From the NCBI RefSeq assembly GCF_913060805.1, contig NZ_CAJXTC010000003.1, positions 124,001-188,000 of the forward strand: a stretch of DNA of 64,000 bases, read 5' to 3'. Shown one piece after another: positions 48,887 to 57,391 of this stretch. A program made the position numbers and the translations under genes. Numbering within the stretch: position 1 is the first letter of the stretch; each line of letters begins with the position of its first letter. Source of the stretch: an uncultured Draconibacterium sp. GTDB lineage: Bacteria > Bacteroidota > Bacteroidia > Bacteroidales > Prolixibacteraceae. Under the pieces are notes generated by a model, which made no database searches, was not told the origin of the DNA, and saw only the letters and a list, made by a program, of their open reading frames with translations.

Positions 48887-50920
48887 ATGACACAAAACAC
48901 AGAAAGTAACTACCGAAATCTATATGATGAGGAAATAGGGCAGCTCGTTCATCAGGGGTGTTCTTCTTCCGATTGGAGTTTAATAAAAGTTTCGCACGAT
49001 TTTATTCCCGATTGTATTGAGAACTGCAAGTTTTCAGGCTCTATCCGCCTAAACAGTTTTGCCGGATCTGTGAAGCTGATTGGGGGAATTACCTTTAGGA
49101 CAGGTATTTACAATGCCTGGCTGCACAATTGCGAGGTTGGGAAAAATGCCCTGATTCACAATGTGAGAAGTTACATCGCAAATTATAGAATTGAAGAAAA
49201 TGTGGTTATTCATAATATCACGACGTTGGCTGTTGATGGCGAAACATCGTTTGGTAACGGAGTGGTTGTTGAAGCAATAAACGAAGGTGGAGGCCGTGAA
49301 ATTCCTATTTACGATTACCTCTCTACGCATGTTGCCTACATGATGGCCTTGTACAGACACCGGCCTGAAGTGGTGCGTTCGCTAAAAAATATGGTTGCCG
49401 ATTACACCAAATATGTAAGCAGCGAAATGGGAGTGATTGGAGCCGATTCGAAAATACTAAATTGCAATACCATATTGAACGTTAAAACCGGACCGGCTAC
49501 CATAATTGATGGTGCGAAGAAATTGCACAACGGAAGTATAAACAGTAATTACGAGGCTCCTGTAAAAATTGGTGAGGGAGTGATTATGGATGACATTATT
49601 GTTAGTTCAGGATCGAAAATCACCGACGCCACGCTGGTTTCGAAATGTTTTATTGGCCAGGGTTGTGTGCTCGATAAACATTATTCGGCAGAAAACTCCT
49701 TGTTCTTTGCTAATTTCCAGGGATTTCACGGTGAGGCCTGTTCCATTTTTGCCGGGCCTTACACGGTTACCCATCATAAATCAACTTTGCTGATTGCCGG
49801 TATGTTTTCGTTTTTAAATGCCGGAAGCGGATCGAACCAAAGTAACCATCTATACAAATTGGGGCCAATTCATCAGGGAATTATGGAGCGTGGCGCAAAA
49901 ACCACCAGCGATTCTTATGTGTTGTGGCCATCTCGTATTGGTGCTTTTTCGCTTGTTATGGGGCGCCACTATAAACATTGCGATACTACCGATTTCCCGT
50001 TTTCGTACCTGATCGAGAGTAAAGACGAAAGTATTCTTGTGCCGGGTATCAACCTGAAAAGTATTGGAACCATTCGTGATACGCAGAAGTGGCCAAAACG
50101 TGATAAACGAACTGATTCGAACCTGCTCGATTTGATTAATTTCAATCTGTTGAGTCCTTACACCATTGATAAAATGGTAAAAGGCCGGGAGAAATTGGTA
50201 GATATTCAAAAATCTTCGGATGATAAAATCGAAGCTTACACTTACGATCGCATGAAGATCGAGAAGCATGCACTCGACAGGGGAATTCAGTTGTACGAAA
50301 TGGCGATCTGGAAGTTTTTGGGTAACTCGTTGATCACACGCCTGAATGGAAATGAATATAAAACCGCAGCAGATATTCAAAATGCCCTGCGACCCGATAT
50401 GAAATTTGGGAAAGGATACTGGGTCGATCTGGCAGGGATGATCTGTCCTTTTGAGGCGCTCGATCAGTTGTTGCAGTCGGTAGAAAATGGTTCGGTGCAG
50501 TCGCTTGAGGAAGTTAACTCCGCATTGGCAACCATGCACAAGAATTACTACAACTTCGAATGGACCTGGGCTGTAGATGTACTGGAAAGTTTTTATGGAA
50601 AAAGTATTTCAGAGTTCGAGGCGTCGGATGTGATTACCATTGTAAAGAAATGGAAAGAAAGTGTGCTGGGAATTGATCGCTTTTTGTATGAGGATGCGCG
50701 GAAAGAATTTTCGATGAGTAAGATGACAGGTTTTGGTGTTGACGGGCAAGACGGCGCGCGTGAGCTTGATTTTACCGAAGTGCGTGGCGAGTTTGAAGAT
50801 AATGATACCGTGAAAGAAATTAAGGAGCACATGGAGAAAAAGGAACGACTCGGGAGCCGGGTTATTGAACAGATGATGCAGGTGCGAGAATTCAAGCAAA
50901 CAGTTGAAAATAATAGTTAA
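48887..50920 (+). CDS. DUF4954-like left-handed beta-helix protein
   Basis: This 677-residue cytosolic-looking protein has an N-terminal half rich in hexapeptide-type repeats (about 40-330, e.g. NCEVGKNALIHNVRSYIANY, RIEENVVIHNI, GEGVIMDDIIV). These recall the beta-helix of sugar-nucleotide transferases. An all-alpha C-terminal half follows. Length and pattern match DUF4954, a family found mainly in Bacteroidota. It may be a nucleotidyl- or acyltransferase-like enzyme, but no catalytic residues can be named. It lies 15 bp upstream of glmS, which hints at amino-sugar metabolism. Confidence 0.7.
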   Translation: MTQNTESNYRNLYDEEIGQLVHQGCSSSDWSLIKVSHDFIPDCIENCKFSGSIRLNSFAGSVKLIGGITFRTGIYNAWLHNCEVGKNALIHNVRSYIANYRIEENVVIHNITTLAVDGETSFGNGVVVEAINEGGGREIPIYDYLSTHVAYMMALYRHRPEVVRSLKNMVADYTKYVSSEMGVIGADSKILNCNTILNVKTGPATIIDGAKKLHNGSINSNYEAPVKIGEGVIMDDIIVSSGSKITDATLVSKCFIGQGCVLDKHYSAENSLFFANFQGFHGEACSIFAGPYTVTHHKSTLLIAGMFSFLNAGSGSNQSNHLYKLGPIHQGIMERGAKTTSDSYVLWPSRIGAFSLVMGRHYKHCDTTDFPFSYLIESKDESILVPGINLKSIGTIRDTQKWPKRDKRTDSNLLDLINFNLLSPYTIDKMVKGREKLVDIQKSSDDKIEAYTYDRMKIEKHALDRGIQLYEMAIWKFLGNSLITRLNGNEYKTAADIQNALRPDMKFGKGYWVDLAGMICPFEALDQLLQSVENGSVQSLEEVNSALATMHKNYYNFEWTWAVDVLESFYGKSISEFEASDVITIVKKWKESVLGIDRFLYEDARKEFSMSKMTGFGVDGQDGARELDFTEVRGEFEDNDTVKEIKEHMEKKERLGSRVIEQMMQVREFKQTVENNS

Positions 50921-50935
50921 CCCAAATAATTGAAT

Positions 50936-52774
50936 ATGTGTGGAATTGTAGGATATATAGGCGATAAAAAAGCATTCCCGATCCTGATCGGAGGGCTGAA
51001 AAGATTGGAGTACCGTGGATATGATTCGGCGGGAGTAGCTTTGTTAAATGGTTCACTCGAAAACTATAAAAAGAAAGGCAAAGTTTCGGATCTTGAAGAT
51101 TTTGTAGCTGGCAAAACTGATGACGGAACCGTTGGGATTGGGCATACGCGTTGGGCAACACATGGCGAGCCAAGCGATAAAAATGCGCATCCTCATGTGT
51201 CCATGAACGGTCACTTTTCAATTGTCCATAATGGTATTATCGAAAATTTTGCGCAGCTGAAACGTGATCTGGAAGCACACGGATATGCTTTTGAAAGTGA
51301 TACCGATACGGAAGTACTTGCCAATCTTATCGAGTATTTTTATTTGCAGGATGATGAATTGTCGTCAGAAGCGGCGGTGCAGTTGGCTCTGTCGAAAGTG
51401 GTGGGGGCATACGGAATTGCAGTACTTTGTAAAAAGGAAAGCGAGAAAATTGTGGTCGCCCGAAAAGGCAGCCCGCTTGTTGTTGGATTGGGAAGCGGTG
51501 AATATTTTATTGCAAGCGATGCTTCGCCAATCGCGGAATACACTAATCAAGTGATCTATCTGAATGATGAAGATATTGCCATTCTGCAAAAGGACGGCTT
51601 CACGCTAAGTAATGTCCAAAATAATCCGGTTTCGTTGAAGATCAGTAATATTGATATGGAAATCGGGGCGATGGACAAAGGCGATTACGATTATTTTATG
51701 CTCAAAGAAATTCACGAACAGCCAAAAACCATTGAAGAAACTTTTCGCGGACGTTTGCAAAACGATTATTCCGAGATTGTGTTGGGAGGCTTACTAAATG
51801 TTTTTCCAAAAATCGAGGCTGCCAGGCGGATTGTAATTATTGGTTGTGGAACATCGTGGCATGCCGGGCTGATTGCCGAATACCTGTTTGAAGAATATGC
51901 GCAGGTTTCAGTTGAAGTGGAATATGCTTCAGAGTTTCGTTATCGAAAGCCGGTGTTGTCGTCGGAGGATGTGGTAATTCTGATCAGCCAAAGTGGTGAA
52001 ACTGCCGATACACTGGCTGCTCTGGAACTGGCCAAATCAAAAGGAGCAACAGTCCTCGGAATTTGCAATGTGGTGGGATCAACCCTGTCGCGCGAAACCG
52101 AGGCAGGCGTTTATACACATGCTGGTGTTGAGATTGGTGTAGCCTCAACAAAAGCATTTACAGCGCAGGTTACAGTGCTCACGATGATCGCTCTGAAATT
52201 GGCCAAACGCAAAGGAACTATCAGCGATGAGGAATACAAAACTTTGGTAAAAGAGCTGGCTGAAATTCCTGAAAAGGGTCGGGCAATTCTGGAAGATGGA
52301 GAGAAAATCAAAAATATCGCAGAGAAATATCAGGAGGCAGTAAATGCGCTGTATCTGGGACGTGGTTATTTGTTTCCTGTAGCACTTGAGGGCGCTTTAA
52401 AGTTAAAAGAGATCTCCTACATTCACGCTGAAGGTTATGCTGCAGGCGAGATGAAACATGGCCCGATTGCATTGGTGGATAATAATTTGCCGGTTGTAGT
52501 TGTGGCGCCTCAGGATGATTATTACGAAAAAGTGGTGAGCAACATTCAGGAGGTAAAAGCCCGGAAAGGAAATGTAATTGCTGTTGTAACCGAGGGCGAC
52601 AAAGGGTTAAAGGAGATGGTAAACGATGTAATTGAAATTCCAAAGTCGCATCCGGCAGTGGCGCCTTTACTGGCAGTAATTCCATTGCAGTTGCTGGCCT
52701 ATCATATTGCTTTACTTAAAGGTTGTAATGTTGACCAGCCTCGTAATCTGGCCAAATCGGTTACAGTGGAGTAG
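50936..52774 (+). CDS. glmS: Glutamine-fructose-6-phosphate aminotransferase (isomerizing)
   Basis: The start is set at the ATG at 50936 rather than the TTG at 50930, so that removal of Met exposes the catalytic Cys1 (MCGIVGYIG). The 612-residue protein has a class II glutamine amidotransferase domain (about 1-240, with TRWATHGEPS and HNGIIENF). Two SIS domains follow (GCGTSWHAG, ISQSGETADT, GRGYLFPVALEGALKLKEISYIHAE), with the C-terminal DQPRNLAKSVTVE. It makes glucosamine-6-phosphate for peptidoglycan and lipopolysaccharide. Confidence 0.96.
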   Translation: MCGIVGYIGDKKAFPILIGGLKRLEYRGYDSAGVALLNGSLENYKKKGKVSDLEDFVAGKTDDGTVGIGHTRWATHGEPSDKNAHPHVSMNGHFSIVHNGIIENFAQLKRDLEAHGYAFESDTDTEVLANLIEYFYLQDDELSSEAAVQLALSKVVGAYGIAVLCKKESEKIVVARKGSPLVVGLGSGEYFIASDASPIAEYTNQVIYLNDEDIAILQKDGFTLSNVQNNPVSLKISNIDMEIGAMDKGDYDYFMLKEIHEQPKTIEETFRGRLQNDYSEIVLGGLLNVFPKIEAARRIVIIGCGTSWHAGLIAEYLFEEYAQVSVEVEYASEFRYRKPVLSSEDVVILISQSGETADTLAALELAKSKGATVLGICNVVGSTLSRETEAGVYTHAGVEIGVASTKAFTAQVTVLTMIALKLAKRKGTISDEEYKTLVKELAEIPEKGRAILEDGEKIKNIAEKYQEAVNALYLGRGYLFPVALEGALKLKEISYIHAEGYAAGEMKHGPIALVDNNLPVVVVAPQDDYYEKVVSNIQEVKARKGNVIAVVTEGDKGLKEMVNDVIEIPKSHPAVAPLLAVIPLQLLAYHIALLKGCNVDQPRNLAKSVTVE

Positions 52775-52776
52775 TC

Positions 52777-55299
52777 TTAATGTTTTATGAATTTCTGACG
52801 ATGAACAATAGTGTTTTCCTTCATCAAATTTATTATATATAAGCCACTTGTGAGATTATTTAAATTGTTTTCCGTTGTTGGATTTTGTAGTGTTTGTTCC
52901 AAAACTTTGTTCCCTAAACCGTCTGTCAGAACCATCTGTAATGGTGTTGAATTATTAATTTCAACAATGACTTTGTCTGTAACTGGATTAGGATAGATTT
53001 TGATATCATCCGAATCAAAAAGGTTCTGAACTCCAACTTCAACCTCGTTTGTTATCTCAATAGTAAAGGATTTAGAAAACATACCACCTTTCCCATCTTC
53101 CGATTGAATTCTAATTGAATATGAGTTTTGTGATTCATAATCAAACATCACATTTGAGAGAAGTTTGTTATCCTTTATAGTAAAGTATTGATTACCAGAA
53201 TCGCCACTCCCTGATGCTAAATAAAATGTGTGTGAATCCATTGTATCAGAATCAACCGTTGTGAGTATTCCAATCTCTGTTTCCTCATCCGAATTTTCTG
53301 AGATTGAAGTATTGGATAGATTTATATTAGTTGGTGGTTCATTCTCATATATTACCTCAAATGGGGAAAAAACAAAATCCAAGTTCATATCCATAATGGG
53401 TTCAAAAAATGGATTCTTATCAAATATCATTTCAGAATTACCATCAGAATCGATATCTAAAAAATGTATATCGGAAGGAAATCCATTTAAAGATATATCA
53501 AAAGTTGAAAAATATCTTGGTTCAAAATATGTCCCATTGTTTTTAAGATAAGATATTGATATTGGTTCAGTTTCTTTAAACCATGTTTCTCGATTAAAAC
53601 ATAAATCAGTGAATCCATCACCATCCATATCTACAAAAATAGGTGTATTCGGAGGACTTAATTTATTTACATTTAAATTATCGGGAAATACCTTCTCTGT
53701 TACCTCAACTAACTCTCCATCGACAACTTCAAATCCTCGAAATAAGGTTTTAAACTCCCCACTGGTATCATAATAACAGTTATATTCGGAATTAATTAAA
53801 TACAATAAGAATAAATCAGTTTCTTCATTGAATTTAAGGATTGACAATGGATTACCTTCGGTACCAACTTTAATATTATCTTCAAACTCATATAAAATTT
53901 TTCCTACCTCTTCGTTTAAATCTACACCTTCTTCACTTCCCTCGTAAACGAGAAGTGTAAAAGTTCTTGTAGTATCATTGGAGTTGGTACCTAACATTAT
54001 TACATCTTGAAAACCATCCTTATTTAAGTCATAATTTTCAAAATCTACAATTTCTTCATAATTAGTGCTATACTCTCCCTGAAATACAACTTTTTCACCA
54101 TAATCCCATGAATATATTGTTGTAATCTCTTTCCCATTTTCACCCCAATTTTTTAATTTTCCAATGAACTCGTATTCATCGTCATTATCAAGTTGAATAA
54201 CTGAACCGTCTGTACATATCGGAATTAATGAATCAACAGAGAAAGTTCCATCCCCATTATTGATATAAACCATTGTCGGACGATGTCTATTTTCTCCGTA
54301 ATAATCTGGTCTATTCTCGTCTAATCCATGATAAACTTCTGGACCAGAAAGTAAATCAGAAAATCCATCATTATCAATATCAACTTTGGTGAAATGACAT
54401 CCTTCTGATTTTTGGTTATATATAAAGCCCACTTCATAGACCAAGGAGTCAGTATCAGAATTAGTACCGAGAAATACCCCCCATCTAGAAATTATTTTTT
54501 CTTTTTCTTTATCACTCAAAATTGTAGAAACATCACCAACACTATATTGATAAATCTGTGATACAATATCATTAATTCCATCTCCATTCATATCTTCAAT
54601 TATTGGATTTCTAAGACCCATATTTTGTGAGAATACAGTTTCACCATTAGAATCCTTTTCTAGTAGTAAATCTTCGGTATTCTCCTTTATCAGAACATCA
54701 AGATTATTTTTAATGTAATTAGAAATAATAAATTCTTTTTTCTTGTCTTTTTTTAGATTATCAAATGGATAAAGGTCAACCCAACAATCATTTGTTGTAA
54801 TTGAATTCGAATTGGTATTATTTGGACACACTTTATTTCTGTCCAAAATCCAATCATAGAACTCAAAGTAAAATCTAATTCCCGTCAAAAACTCATTATC
54901 CTCTAATCCTATAATTTCACATAAGGGTTGATGTGAATTATATACAAAAACATTTTCATTATCTGTTTGAGATAATTCTATGAAGATTTTATCTGTAGAA
55001 TCCTGAATCCTCTCCTTTATGTCAAATTCTTCTTCATTTAGGTAGTTAGATGAATCTGGTAGTAACCTTTTAATTCTTACACTCAGGATTTCCATTTTCA
55101 GTTTCTTATCAGAAGTAAAAATCTCATCCAAAGAATATTCATTCAGTAATGAATCAACTGTGTAGGTAACCATGAAAGTATCATTCACTGAGAAATTACT
55201 TCTTGGATAAACATCAACCGTTTGTGAAAACAGATTGAATTGAGATATAACAATAATAAATGAGATAAGAATTAGAATTTTGGTATAATAGTATTTCAT
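52777..55299 (-). CDS. Type IX-secreted FG-GAP/VCBS-repeat protein
   Basis: The start is placed at the ATG at 55299 (10 codons inside the longest frame) because it gives a clean signal peptide ending in LFSQ; 840 residues. The body has FG-GAP/VCBS-type calcium loops (DMNGDGINDIVSQ, DIDNDGFSDLLSG, DLNKDGFQDVIML, DMDGDGFTDLCF, DIDSDGNSEMIF). A cadherin-like segment (about 700-770, PPTNINLSNTSISE) follows, and the C-terminal sorting domain has KIYPNPVTDKVIVEIN and GLYIINLMKENTIVHRQKFIKH. Base composition is much more AT-rich than its neighbours, suggesting recent transfer or relaxed selection. Surface-exposed or released; binding target unknown. Confidence 0.85.
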   Translation of the reverse strand: MKYYYTKILILISFIIVISQFNLFSQTVDVYPRSNFSVNDTFMVTYTVDSLLNEYSLDEIFTSDKKLKMEILSVRIKRLLPDSSNYLNEEEFDIKERIQDSTDKIFIELSQTDNENVFVYNSHQPLCEIIGLEDNEFLTGIRFYFEFYDWILDRNKVCPNNTNSNSITTNDCWVDLYPFDNLKKDKKKEFIISNYIKNNLDVLIKENTEDLLLEKDSNGETVFSQNMGLRNPIIEDMNGDGINDIVSQIYQYSVGDVSTILSDKEKEKIISRWGVFLGTNSDTDSLVYEVGFIYNQKSEGCHFTKVDIDNDGFSDLLSGPEVYHGLDENRPDYYGENRHRPTMVYINNGDGTFSVDSLIPICTDGSVIQLDNDDEYEFIGKLKNWGENGKEITTIYSWDYGEKVVFQGEYSTNYEEIVDFENYDLNKDGFQDVIMLGTNSNDTTRTFTLLVYEGSEEGVDLNEEVGKILYEFEDNIKVGTEGNPLSILKFNEETDLFLLYLINSEYNCYYDTSGEFKTLFRGFEVVDGELVEVTEKVFPDNLNVNKLSPPNTPIFVDMDGDGFTDLCFNRETWFKETEPISISYLKNNGTYFEPRYFSTFDISLNGFPSDIHFLDIDSDGNSEMIFDKNPFFEPIMDMNLDFVFSPFEVIYENEPPTNINLSNTSISENSDEETEIGILTTVDSDTMDSHTFYLASGSGDSGNQYFTIKDNKLLSNVMFDYESQNSYSIRIQSEDGKGGMFSKSFTIEITNEVEVGVQNLFDSDDIKIYPNPVTDKVIVEINNSTPLQMVLTDGLGNKVLEQTLQNPTTENNLNNLTSGLYIINLMKENTIVHRQKFIKH

Positions 55300-55326
55300 C
55301 AATAGTTTGATTAAAGGTTTGTTTAC

Positions 55327-55334
55327 CAAAACTA
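55327..55334 (-). promoter_or_regulatory. Possible -7 box of the FG-GAP gene
   Basis: The plus-strand sequence CAAAACTA reads TAGTTTTG on the minus strand, fitting TAnnTTTG about 28 bases before the start codon. No matching -33 TTG was found at the usual distance. Confidence 0.35.
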
Positions 55335-55613
55335 ACTAATTATGTTGAGATTCGGTTCTTTGTTTAAACAAAGCATAACTTGTGTGTTTTAGTATGAGAA
55401 TCTAGTAGGGTTATTCCTTGATTTCTTACAACGAGATTTTGTGTGGTTCGCATGTAGTTCTTCCTCGGTATATTTAGCGAATGAAATACTTATCGCATAA
55501 AATAGCTCGCTTAACGAACTATTTAAGTCGGTGGTCGATAAAATTATTCGCATCAAATCATTTGCGTAACTTTACTATCAGATTAGTTATTGACTTATAA
55601 TCCTGTTTTACAG
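55335..55613. other. Divergent spacer with a perfect palindrome
   Basis: This AT-rich gap between the FG-GAP and DedA-like genes contains the perfect 16-bp palindrome CTTTGTTTAAACAAAG (55358-55373) and a TAACTTTA box (55567-55574) that may belong to the plus-strand gene. No small ORF was supported. Confidence 0.55.
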
Positions 55614-56141
55614 ATGAACGGCAAAATAGCAATACCCAAAAAGTTCTATTTTATCTTGTTTGCTTCGGTTATTGCTATTTGCTTGTTCTCGTTCACCATC
55701 GGCCGCGAACTCTATGCCGATAAAACAGAAAGTATTTTCTCGTTTGGTCTTATTCATTTTGCCGGTTATCTTTTCTTTTTGCTCATGCCTGTTGAGGTGG
55801 CATTTATCTATTATTTACCTTATTATTCCGGATTTGACCTCATTGCCACGGCTATGGGGACCGCTATTGTTGCGCAGTGTATCGATTATGTAATTGGTCG
55901 CTTGCTTCGTCCGAATAAAATTATTGAACTGATGGGGCAGAAGCGGATTGAAAAAGCCGAGCTAAAAATCAAGAAATTTGGTATGCTTACGATTTTTATA
56001 TTCAACCTGTTTCCCCTGTCGTCACCGGTAATTGCTTTGGCGGCCGGAATGTTGCGTTACGATTTTCGAAGGTTTCTGGTGGTAAGTATTTTGGGGCTTC
56101 TGCTGAAATATGTGGTTATATACCTACTGTTTAAAGGTTAA
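55614..56141 (+). CDS. DedA/VTT-domain-like membrane protein
   Basis: The ATG at 55614 is preferred over the TTG at 55590, giving 175 residues. It has about five hydrophobic segments, an F/YxxG-type motif (YYSGFDLIATAMGTAIVAQCIDYVIGRLL) and the central NLFPLSSPVIALAAGMLRYDFRRFLVVS, which corresponds to the VTT/SNARE-associated core of DedA proteins. These are lipid scramblase or transporter-like proteins of the inner membrane. It is a short variant and stands alone. Confidence 0.7.
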   Translation: MNGKIAIPKKFYFILFASVIAICLFSFTIGRELYADKTESIFSFGLIHFAGYLFFLLMPVEVAFIYYLPYYSGFDLIATAMGTAIVAQCIDYVIGRLLRPNKIIELMGQKRIEKAELKIKKFGMLTIFIFNLFPLSSPVIALAAGMLRYDFRRFLVVSILGLLLKYVVIYLLFKG

Positions 56142-56329
56142 AATTCAGTAGCAAGGCAAAAGTAAAAAGTGTAAAGGCAAAAGTCTTGCAAGTTACAAGC
56201 TTCGAGTATCTAGCATCTAGCATCCGGTATCCAGCATCCAGTTTTCCTAATTCTCGACCCGAATAACCCGATGTTCGATTTCGCTTCTACTATTTTGTCA
56301 AATTATTGGCATTGGTGCATAAAAGGATT
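56142..56329. repeat. Wordy low-complexity intergenic sequence
   Basis: This gap contains AAGGCAAAAGTAAAAAGTGT plus AAAGGCAAAAG, then AAGTTACAAGCTTCGAG plus TATCTAGCATCTAGCATCCG. Its reverse complement shares words with the region that encodes the N-terminus of the polyferredoxin at 31.5 kb and with 38877-38902. Confidence 0.6.
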
Positions 56330-56357
56330 TTGTCCTTATAAAATAAGTGTAACTTTG
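56330..56357 (+). promoter_or_regulatory. Bacteroidota-type promoter of fabD
   Basis: TTG at 56330-56332 and TAACTTTG at 56350-56357 are 17 bp apart, a close consensus match, 28 bases before the ATG at 56385. Confidence 0.62.
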
Positions 56358-56384
56358 CCGCCAGATTTTTAAAAACAAAAAATT

Positions 56385-57272
56385 ATGAAGGCATTTGTAT
56401 TCCCTGGTCAGGGAGCTCAATTCCCGGGAATGGGAAAGGATTTATATGAAAATTCTGCTGAAGCAAAAGCATTATTCGAAAAAGCAAATGATATTTTAGG
56501 TTTCAATATTACCGATATTATGTTCGAAGGTGAAGTTGAAGATCTGAAACAAACAAAAGTGACCCAACCAGCCATTTTCTTACACTCGGTATTGTTGGCA
56601 AAAACCTTAAAGGATTTTGCTCCTGATATGGTTGCAGGTCATTCATTGGGCGAGTTTTCGGCACTGGTTGCTAACGGAACACTGAACTTTGAAGACGGTT
56701 TGAAACTTGTTGCGCAACGTGCAATGGCAATGCAAAAAGCATGCGAAATTGAACCTTCAACAATGGCAGCTATTGTTGGTTTGGAAGATGCAGTTGTTGA
56801 GGAAGTTTGCGCTGAAATCGACGACGTGGTAGTTCCTGCAAACTACAACTGTCCCGGGCAGTTGGTAATTTCAGGTTCTGAAGCCGGAATTGATAAAGCT
56901 TGTGCGTTGTTAACTGAAAAAGGTGCAAAACGTGCGTTGAAACTGGTTGTTGGTGGCGCTTTCCACTCGCCATTTATGGAGCCTGCCCGCGAAGAGTTGG
57001 CTGCTGCTATCGAGGCAACAACTTTTAATCAGCCAACTTGTCCGGTGTATCAGAATGTTGATGCAAAACCGGTTTCTGATCCTGCTGTGATCAAAGAAAA
57101 CCTGATCGCTCAGCTTACTGCTCCTGTAAAATGGACACAGATCGTTGAAAATATGATCGCCGACGGCGCTACTTCGTTTACCGAAGTTGGTCCGGGTAAA
57201 GTTTTACAAGGTTTGGTAAAAAAAGTGGATCGCAAAATGGAAACTGTTGGTGTAAACAGTTACGAAGGATAG
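56385..57272 (+). CDS. fabD: Malonyl-CoA:ACP transacylase
   Basis: This 295-residue acyltransferase has FPGQGAQFPGMG at the N-terminus, the nucleophilic serine in GHSLGEFSAL (about Ser87), QRAMAMQKAC with the carboxylate-binding Arg, and the catalytic His in GGAFHSPFM. The length is standard. It loads malonyl groups onto acyl carrier protein for fatty acid synthesis. It is a single gene with its own promoter and terminator, not in a fab cluster here. The stop codon abuts a dispersed GTCTTCGACTTCGCTCAG repeat. Confidence 0.95.
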   Translation: MKAFVFPGQGAQFPGMGKDLYENSAEAKALFEKANDILGFNITDIMFEGEVEDLKQTKVTQPAIFLHSVLLAKTLKDFAPDMVAGHSLGEFSALVANGTLNFEDGLKLVAQRAMAMQKACEIEPSTMAAIVGLEDAVVEEVCAEIDDVVVPANYNCPGQLVISGSEAGIDKACALLTEKGAKRALKLVVGGAFHSPFMEPAREELAAAIEATTFNQPTCPVYQNVDAKPVSDPAVIKENLIAQLTAPVKWTQIVENMIADGATSFTEVGPGKVLQGLVKKVDRKMETVGVNSYEG

Positions 57273-57296
57273 GTCTTCGACTTCGCTCAGACTGAC
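57272..57296. repeat. Dispersed CTGAGCGAAGTCGAAG repeat, inverted copy
   Basis: GTCTTCGACTTCGCTCAGAC is the reverse complement of the family word at 38929-38953. It begins at the last base of the fabD stop codon. Confidence 0.6.
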
Positions 57297-57341
57297 ATTT
57301 GGATTAGCGAAAAAAAAGCTACATAAAATTGATAAATAAAA

Positions 57342-57372
57342 AATCCCGGACCTTTCGAGTCCGGGATTTTTT
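57342..57372. terminator. Bidirectional terminator between fabD and the response regulator
   Basis: ATCCCGGAC and GTCCGGGAT pair across a 7-base loop, with A and T tracts outside, between two convergent genes. Confidence 0.85.
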
Positions 57373-57391
57373 TATGCTATTAAAAGTCTGA

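Noticed and set aside
52811-53551. Plus-strand ORFs inside the FG-GAP gene
   Set aside because: They mirror the minus-strand coding frame, have no start context and no recognisable domain.
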